Source: JASDSY01 sp041441465
Lineage (GTDB): Bacteria > Muiribacteriota > UBA9980
NCBI GenBank assembly: GCA_041441465.1
Contig: JASDSY010000040.1
Span: forward strand, 1 to 64,000
Direction: 5' to 3'
DNA length: 64,000 nt
In this document: positions 59,247 to 64,000 of the stretch, piece by piece
Layout: each line of letters begins with the position of its first letter
Position numbering within the stretch: position 1 is the first letter of the stretch
The notes under the pieces: model-generated
Database searches by the model: none
What the model was told of the DNA's origin: nothing
Seen by the model: only the letters and a program-made list of their open reading frames with translations
Position numbers and translations under genes: made by a program

Positions 59247-59648
59247 ATGATTAGAAAATATTTAGTAAAAGTTGGCAATGAATCATTTGAAGTGGAAGTT
59301 GATGAAATACAAAAACAGGTACAGCCGACTTCGTATTCAAATATCATAATGCCGCAGGTAATTACTTCGCCGCTTCCGACGGTAAAGCCTAAAGTTGACA
59401 GCGGCGTTATACGACAGAAATCGCAGACAGGCGGAAAGACGATTAACGCGATGATGAGCGGCAGCATTATAGGCATTCTTGTAAAAGAAGGCGATTCGGT
59501 AAAAGAAGGCGACGCTGTTATTAAATTAGAAGCCATGAAAATGGAAACAGTCGTAAATTCGCCTTTTACCGGTATAGTGAAAGAAGTTTGCGTAAAACAG
59601 GGTCAGGCAGTCAGCGCCGGCGAAATGCTCGTCGTTATTGAACCGTAA
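59247..59648 (+). CDS. Biotin carboxyl carrier protein (1.3S-type)
   Basis: A 133-residue carrier whose C-terminal biotinyl domain (about 65-133) contains the biotin-attachment motif EAMKMET with K98. It also has the mirrored hairpins VKEGDSVKEGDAVIKLE and VKQGQAVSAGEMLVVIE. The N-terminal 30 residues (RKYLVKVGNESFEVEVDEI) resemble the start of transcarboxylase 1.3S subunits, with a linker between. It shuttles carboxyl groups between the two carboxyltransferases encoded on either side. AAAGGAAAGG precedes the start. Confidence 0.94.
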   Translation: MIRKYLVKVGNESFEVEVDEIQKQVQPTSYSNIIMPQVITSPLPTVKPKVDSGVIRQKSQTGGKTINAMMSGSIIGILVKEGDSVKEGDAVIKLEAMKMETVVNSPFTGIVKEVCVKQGQAVSAGEMLVVIEP

Positions 59649-59651
59649 TTC

Positions 59652-59718
59652 ATAATGCGGCTTTGATTTTCAAAAATGCTGTAAATAATGTTGTTTAATT
59701 TCAAAATAACCGCATTAT
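59652..59718. repeat. Inverted repeat with long loop
   Basis: ATAATGCGG (59652-59660) and CCGCATTAT (59710-59718) are perfect complements, 49 bases apart, in the 200-base gap before the 5S-type gene. It could fold in the mRNA; no T-run of terminator type follows directly. Confidence 0.5.
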
Positions 59719-59849
59719 TTATTGACATAAATTTTTTTGCCAGGCTTATTGCAGCTTCTATGAAAGGCTGAATACCAGTATGCCTTATGATGTTAAGAAT
59801 TTAAGAATTTATGATAAATTGAAATTTAAAAATAAAAGGGGAATGGTAA

Positions 59850-61331
59850 ATGCCAAAAATAACAGAAACCATATTCAGGGACGCTCACCAGTCTTTGATT
59901 GCAACCCGTATGAAAACAGCTGATATGCTTCCGATACTTGAAAAAATCGATGAAATAGGCTATTGGTCGCTTGAAATGTGGGGCGGCGCCACTTACGATA
60001 CATGCCTCAGATTTTTGAATGAAAACCCGTGGGAACGTCTTCGCGCATTTAAAAAAGTAGTCAAGAAAACAAAATTGCAGATGCTTTTAAGAGGCCAGAA
60101 TCTTGTAGGTTACAGGCATTATGCTGATGATATAGCTGAAAAATTTATCGCCAAGGCAAAAGAGAACGGAATCGATGTATTCAGGATATTCGACGCATTA
60201 AACGATATCAGGAATATGGAATATTCCATTAAAATGGCCAAGAAATACGGCGCTATCGTTCAGGGTGTCGTTAATTATACAATAAGTCCAGTACACAATA
60301 TGGATTCGTTCATAAAAGTCGCTAAAGAACTCAAGGACTGCGGCGCGGATATAATTTATGTCAAAGATATGGCCGGCCTCATTTCGCCTAAAATTGCCGG
60401 CGAATTGATAAGCAGCCTTAAAAAGGCCACAAACCTTCCTGTCGGACTCCACACACACTGCACGACAGGCATGGGGCCTACAAGCTATTTTAAAGCGGCA
60501 GAAGTCGGAGTCGATCACTTAGATACTGCGCTTTCGCCGTTTTCATCAGGCACTTCGCAGCCTACGACCGAGGCGCTCGTTTATATGATGGATGAAGCTG
60601 GATTAAAAACCGGCGTTAATCAATCGCTGTTCCCTGATGTAACCAAATATTTCGAATCTTTGAAGGAAAAATATCAATATTTGATATCGCCGCTTGCCGA
60701 AAAAATCGACGTTCGCGCGCTTACATATCAGGTTCCCGGCGGTATGTTTACAAACCTCGTTTCACAGCTTGAAAAACAGAACGCTATGGATAAATTCGAG
60801 GATGTTCTTGCTGAAATTCCTAGAGTCCGTGAAGACCTCGGCTGGATTCCGCTCGTTACACCTACAAGCCAGATTGTCGGAACTCAGGCTACATTTAACG
60901 TTATCCTCGGCAAACGTTATAAAATGATAATACAGGAAGTAAAAGACCTTTGCAAAGGCCTTTACGGAAGAACACCTGCACCTATCAAACCTGATATAAT
61001 AAAACTCGCTATCGGCGATGCTCAGAGAATTACTGGCCGTCCTGCCGACACCCTCGCTCCTGAATGGGAAAAATGCAAAGAAGCTATGAAGCCTTATTCG
61101 GATAAAGATGAGGATATTCTTTGTTATGCTTTATTTCCGCAGGTTGCACAGGCTTATTTCGAAGGATTGAAAAATCCTATGAAAAAGGAAGTAGAGGCGG
61201 CTTCGGTAAAAAAAGAAAGCGCAGCTTCGATGCATAATGAAAGATTATTCAAACTTAAAGTTAACGAAGAGGAATTCGACGTTAAAATCGCCGAAGTAAC
61301 TGAAAAAATCCTTAAAAGCCCTGAATGCTAA
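59850..61331 (+). CDS. Pyruvate/oxaloacetate carboxyltransferase (5S-type)
   Basis: Catalyses carboxyl transfer between biotin and pyruvate/oxaloacetate. The TIM-barrel domain begins with TIFRDAHQSLIATRM, followed by EMWGGATYDTCLRFL and LLRGQNLVGYRHYADD. IIYVKDMAGL carries the lysine usually carbamylated in this family, and GLHTHCTTGMG the metal-ligand His pair. The conserved C-terminal domain follows (about 300-460, with GRTPAPIKPD). No biotin domain is fused; a short tail ends the protein. It is the last gene of the operon and is followed by a strong terminator. With the 12S-type and carrier genes it forms a transcarboxylase set. Confidence 0.94.
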   Translation: MPKITETIFRDAHQSLIATRMKTADMLPILEKIDEIGYWSLEMWGGATYDTCLRFLNENPWERLRAFKKVVKKTKLQMLLRGQNLVGYRHYADDIAEKFIAKAKENGIDVFRIFDALNDIRNMEYSIKMAKKYGAIVQGVVNYTISPVHNMDSFIKVAKELKDCGADIIYVKDMAGLISPKIAGELISSLKKATNLPVGLHTHCTTGMGPTSYFKAAEVGVDHLDTALSPFSSGTSQPTTEALVYMMDEAGLKTGVNQSLFPDVTKYFESLKEKYQYLISPLAEKIDVRALTYQVPGGMFTNLVSQLEKQNAMDKFEDVLAEIPRVREDLGWIPLVTPTSQIVGTQATFNVILGKRYKMIIQEVKDLCKGLYGRTPAPIKPDIIKLAIGDAQRITGRPADTLAPEWEKCKEAMKPYSDKDEDILCYALFPQVAQAYFEGLKNPMKKEVEAASVKKESAASMHNERLFKLKVNEEEFDVKIAEVTEKILKSPEC

Positions 61332-61377
61332 TTTAAAATATTGAAAATTAACTGAAATGTTATATTAATATTTGATT

Positions 61378-61410
61378 AAAGAGAGGCTTGTTTTAAGCCT
61401 CTCTTTTTTT
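61378..61410 (+). terminator. Strong intrinsic terminator of the transcarboxylase operon
   Basis: AAAGAGAGGCTT (61378-61389) pairs perfectly with AAGCCTCTCTTT (61395-61406) around GTTTT, within a run of seven T residues. Confidence 0.95.
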
Positions 61411-61758
61411 AAAAATGTGAATAATTCAAATGAATTATTAATCGAATGAAAACTTTATTTGATATTCTTAGTAAAATATATACTTTTTTGCGCGGCAGGT
61501 TCTATAATTTAAAATTCTTAATAATTTGCTTATAATGCAATGAGTCTTAATAAAAAGGCCGGATTTTAAAATAAATTCAAATTTGTAAAATAATTCATTA
61601 TTTAGCCGATAATCAAATATGAATTATAATGTCAGGTTTAGTTGAATTGCACTTATGAAATTTATTATACTGAATGTAATATAGTTTTATAGTCTTAATT
61701 TGTCTGAAATATGAAATTAGCCGGCTTGAATAATATTTGAATATTATGAGTTTATAAA
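61411..61758. other. AT-rich intergenic region with small palindromes
   Basis: No gene is seen in 348 bases. It contains a perfect hairpin AATAATTC/GAATTATT (61420-61439), a promoter candidate (annotated separately), and ATAATATT/AATATTAT arms at 61730-61747 directly before the pseudopilin start. The last could mask the start codon region, but such AT-rich palindromes can arise by chance. Confidence 0.5.
61642..61671 (+). promoter_or_regulatory. Candidate promoter of the pseudopilin genes
   Basis: TTGAAT (61642-61647) and TATACT (61666-61671) with an 18-base spacer; leader about 80 bases. Confidence 0.5.
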
Positions 61759-62229
61759 ATGTTAATGAAAACATCGAAAATATTTTTTAAATATGATAAA
61801 AAAGGTTTTTCACTGCTTGAAGTGCTTCTTACTATGATTCTTATTTCGATAGCGGCATCGGTTGTTTTGCCTGTCGGGAAAGTAATGATAGTTCAAAATA
61901 AAGAAGAAGAGTTAAAAGATACTTTAAAAGACGTTCGTAACGCGCTTGAAAAATATAAAACCGAAAAGGGAAGTTATCCGGTATCACTTGATACTTTACT
62001 TCAAAATCGCTATTTAAGAAGACTTGATAATGAACCATTCGGCGGCACATGGCAGTATAATCCTGCTACCGGTACACATACCTGGCTTAATTTTGTAACT
62101 TCATATACGGACGCGGTTTATTTTGTAAATCATATTTCTTATGTTGCAAATGGGACGGACGAAATTTATGATATCAGGAGTTCTACTGAATTTACAGGTC
62201 TTAATGGTACGGTTTATACAAGCTGGTAA
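61759..62229 (+). CDS. Type II secretion/type IV pilus-like pseudopilin
   Basis: A prepilin with a short basic leader cleaved at KKG-FSLLEVLL (Glu at +5 of the mature chain), followed by the typical N-terminal hydrophobic helix (LLTMILISIAASVVLPVG). The globular part resembles GspG-type major pseudopilins: a helix (VRNALEKYKTEKGSYPVSLDTLL, in part), then LRRLDNEPFGGTWQYNPATG. A second in-frame ATG at 61765 is possible. It is followed by a second pseudopilin and by a GspE/PilB-type ATPase, consistent with a secretion or pilus assembly cluster continuing beyond the window. Confidence 0.88.
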   Translation: MLMKTSKIFFKYDKKGFSLLEVLLTMILISIAASVVLPVGKVMIVQNKEEELKDTLKDVRNALEKYKTEKGSYPVSLDTLLQNRYLRRLDNEPFGGTWQYNPATGTHTWLNFVTSYTDAVYFVNHISYVANGTDEIYDIRSSTEFTGLNGTVYTSW

Positions 62230-62273
62230 AAAAATAAGATGTCAATTGTGTTAACAAATTGTTGTGGTAAAAA

Positions 62274-62693
62274 ATGAGTAAAAAAATGTCTCCATATTTA
62301 AATAATCGGAATAGTAAATTAGAAAAAGGCTTTTCCTTGCTTGAACTTGTTATGAGTATTTCACTTGCTACCATTTTTATAGGAACTGCTGCGTATTTTT
62401 ATTCGGATGCTATAAATACAGCTAAAGGCTCTTCGTTAAAACAAACATTGATTGAAACAAGAAAGGCTATAGATTTATTTTATAAGGCTACCGGGCGCTA
62501 TCCTAACACGTTTGATGAACTCACTTCCGGCGCTAACGGGGCGGTTTATCTGAGGAACAAGCCTTATGATCCGATATCACAGACATATGATTGGGTAATT
62601 GTAATGGAAAGCGGTGAAACTAAACTTTCAACGCTGCCGCATACTGGAGTTTATGACATACGTTCGACCAGCCCCCTTTATTATTATTATTAA
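62274..62693 (+). CDS. Second pseudopilin, GspG-like
   Basis: A 139-residue prepilin with a cleavage motif EKG-FSLLELVM and hydrophobic helix (SISLATIFIGTAAYFY). The globular part shows the same plan as the preceding protein: TRKAIDLFYKATGRYPNTFDEL, then YLRNKPYDPISQTYDW (partial). The mature chain is short and ends in DIRSTSPLYYYY, an aromatic tail. The similar end of the upstream protein (YDIRSSTEF) suggests the pair arose by duplication. The leader of about 18 residues is longer than usual. Confidence 0.87.
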   Translation: MSKKMSPYLNNRNSKLEKGFSLLELVMSISLATIFIGTAAYFYSDAINTAKGSSLKQTLIETRKAIDLFYKATGRYPNTFDELTSGANGAVYLRNKPYDPISQTYDWVIVMESGETKLSTLPHTGVYDIRSTSPLYYYY

Positions 62694-62774
62694 TTAGTTT
62701 AAATTTTAGATGAATAAAAATTATTAAAAAACTTTAATTTGGGAACTTTTATTAATTTAGAAGGTAATTAATCG

Positions 62775-64000
62775 ATGAATGACGGAAAAATAACATTCCA
62801 GCCCAAGAAGCTCGAAGAAATAATCGTAGCTATGGGTTTATTAAAAAAAGAGGATGCTGACGCGCTTACTAAGGAGTGTCAGAGCCTTCATAAATCGCTT
62901 CTTGAAGTTATGCTTGAAAAAGGAATTGTCGATGAGGCTAATGCTTATAAGGCATTGGCGGCACAGCATAATTACGATTTTTTTGACTTGAAAAATTACG
63001 ATATAGTCTCGGAATTAAAGACTCTTTTACCCAAAAATCTAGTTAAAATGCAGAATTTGATACCTGTAAAACGCGAAGGCAGCCTATTGACGATTGCTAC
63101 TTTCGATCCGGCCAGTTTCTTTTCCGTACAGAGCATTAGAATGATAACTGGCCTTAACGTAAAACTGGTGGTATCGCAAAAGAGCGAAATATTAAGGATA
63201 AAAACTAACATACTGGAAAACCGCGAAACAGTCAAACAGCCCGAACAAACCGGCGGCAGTCTAGCCAGACGTTTTTTCGGGATAGGCTCAAAACCGGAAC
63301 CGGTGAAATCCAGTACGGTAAAAGCGGTTAATATAAGCGAAGTAATCGATGACATAAATGTCGAGTTCGTATCATCGCCGGATGAATCAGCCAATTTCGA
63401 GGATATATCCATTGAATCGAAAAAACAGCCGATTATAACATTTACCAATAAAATGATACTTGAAGCCGTTAAAAAGCAGGCATCGGATATACATATTGAA
63501 AAAAACGAGAATAATTGCCTTGTGCGGTTCAGAATCGACGGCGATCTTTATGATCAGTATTCCATTGAAAAAGAGGCTCACGACTCGGTAATTTCGCGTA
63601 TAAAGGTTATGTCCGGCCTTGATATTACTGAAAAGTCTCTGCCTCAGGACGGCAGTTTCAAGTTACGAATCGAAGGCTCGCAGGTTGACTTTCGTGTATC
63701 TATATTTCCAAGCGTATTCGGCCAGAACATAGTAATACGTGTCTTGAACAGGCGCGTTGTCCCGCTCGATGTTGCAAAACTTGGGTTTTCGAAGCAGGAA
63801 CTGGATCTTTACCAGAATAATATCTCAAGGCCTTATGGTATGATACTTGTCACCGGGCCGACAGGTTCAGGAAAGACGACAACTCTTTATTCATCTTTAT
63901 TAAGCGTCAACGACGGCAAAAAGAAAATCATTACAGTCGAGGACCCGGTAGAATTTCAGATCGAAGGCGTACATCAGACCCAGGTTTTCATAAATAAAAA
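62775..64000 (+). CDS. GspE/PilB-type assembly ATPase (3' end beyond window)
   Basis: The first 408 codons of the hexameric ATPase that powers pseudopilus or pilus extension. An N-terminal MshEN-like domain (about 1-140, with TKECQSLHKSLLEVMLEKG and ALAAQHNYDFFDL) is followed by a linker. The N2 domain (KKQASDIHIEKNEN, about 235-248) and the catalytic domain follow, with Walker A GPTGSGKTTT (G361-T370). The Asp-box region (IITVEDPVEFQIEG) is near the window end. The gene continues past 64000, so Walker B and the tetracysteine zinc motif cannot be checked. AAGGTAA precedes ATG 62775. Confidence 0.93.
   Translation, partial: MNDGKITFQPKKLEEIIVAMGLLKKEDADALTKECQSLHKSLLEVMLEKGIVDEANAYKALAAQHNYDFFDLKNYDIVSELKTLLPKNLVKMQNLIPVKREGSLLTIATFDPASFFSVQSIRMITGLNVKLVVSQKSEILRIKTNILENRETVKQPEQTGGSLARRFFGIGSKPEPVKSSTVKAVNISEVIDDINVEFVSSPDESANFEDISIESKKQPIITFTNKMILEAVKKQASDIHIEKNENNCLVRFRIDGDLYDQYSIEKEAHDSVISRIKVMSGLDITEKSLPQDGSFKLRIEGSQVDFRVSIFPSVFGQNIVIRVLNRRVVPLDVAKLGFSKQELDLYQNNISRPYGMILVTGPTGSGKTTTLYSSLLSVNDGKKKIITVEDPVEFQIEGVHQTQVFINK

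Noticed and set aside
59722..59751. TTGACA as an internal promoter before the 5S-type gene
   Set aside because: The best -10 candidate at 18 bases (TTATTG) is poor.
57228..61331. Na+-pumping oxaloacetate or methylmalonyl-CoA decarboxylase
   Set aside because: No beta (OadB/MmdB) membrane subunit and no membrane helix in the small protein; the set fits a soluble transcarboxylase better.
1..64000. tRNA, rRNA, CRISPR arrays, insertion sequences or prophage
   Set aside because: None could be recognised by reading; no transposase, integrase, repeat-spacer pattern or cloverleaf was found.

Overview
The window looks like a chromosomal piece of an uncultured, probably anaerobic and fermentative bacterium with an AT-rich genome (by eye below 45% GC). 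No ribosomal RNA, tRNA, CRISPR array or insertion sequence was recognised, so the phylum cannot be fixed. The gene mix (membrane pyrophosphatase, group 4 [NiFe] hydrogenase, transcarboxylase, many multidomain sensors, giant secreted proteins) would suit a candidate phylum such as Wallbacteria or Riflebacteria, but that is a guess. Promoters are easy to read: many genes are preceded by TTGACA-like and TATAAT-like hexamers 17-18 bases apart.

Layout. 1-5.7 kb: a sensor kinase with an uncertain 5' end, a proton-pumping membrane pyrophosphatase, a 31-residue basic ribosome-type protein under a perfect consensus promoter, and an iron-type alcohol/glycerol dehydrogenase. 5.8-16 kb: a housekeeping run for ribosome assembly, c-di-AMP turnover and repair (rbgA, pgpH, ybeY, two CNNM/CorC-type membrane proteins, era, recO), then an unusual CYTH-uridine kinase-CYTH fusion. 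16-26 kb: signalling genes, namely two tandem REC-PAS-kinase-REC hybrids on the minus strand, a GAF-HD-GYP protein, and a HAMP kinase divergent from it. 26-33.4 kb: three secreted proteins, one of about 1800 residues. 33.4-37 kb (minus): aroB, a split glutamine-dependent NAD synthetase and a Yip1-like membrane protein. 37-41.5 kb (minus): a TPR protein, an FHA-GAF protein and a Ser/Thr kinase. 41.6-44.7 kb: a CHASE2 adenylate cyclase behind a promoter whose spacer holds 14 adenines. 44.7-45.4 kb: a gene-free stretch with very strong hairpins. Then rpoZ (minus).

46-57 kb: a twelve-subunit membrane-bound group 4 [NiFe] hydrogenase with its maturation protease. The large subunit keeps both nickel-binding CxxC motifs, and three antiporter-like subunits suggest ion pumping. 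57-61.4 kb: a promoter-to-terminator operon for a transcarboxylase-like biotin enzyme (12S-type carboxyltransferase, small protein, biotin carrier, 5S-type carboxyltransferase). 61.7-64 kb: two pseudopilins and the start of a GspE/PilB ATPase, cut by the window edge.

Together the metabolic genes suggest a propionate-forming fermentation with hydrogen turnover and with pyrophosphate and hydrogenase reactions charging the membrane. This is an inference from gene families. Start codons were moved from the longest open frame where a Shine-Dalgarno sequence, promoter or terminator decides the start.
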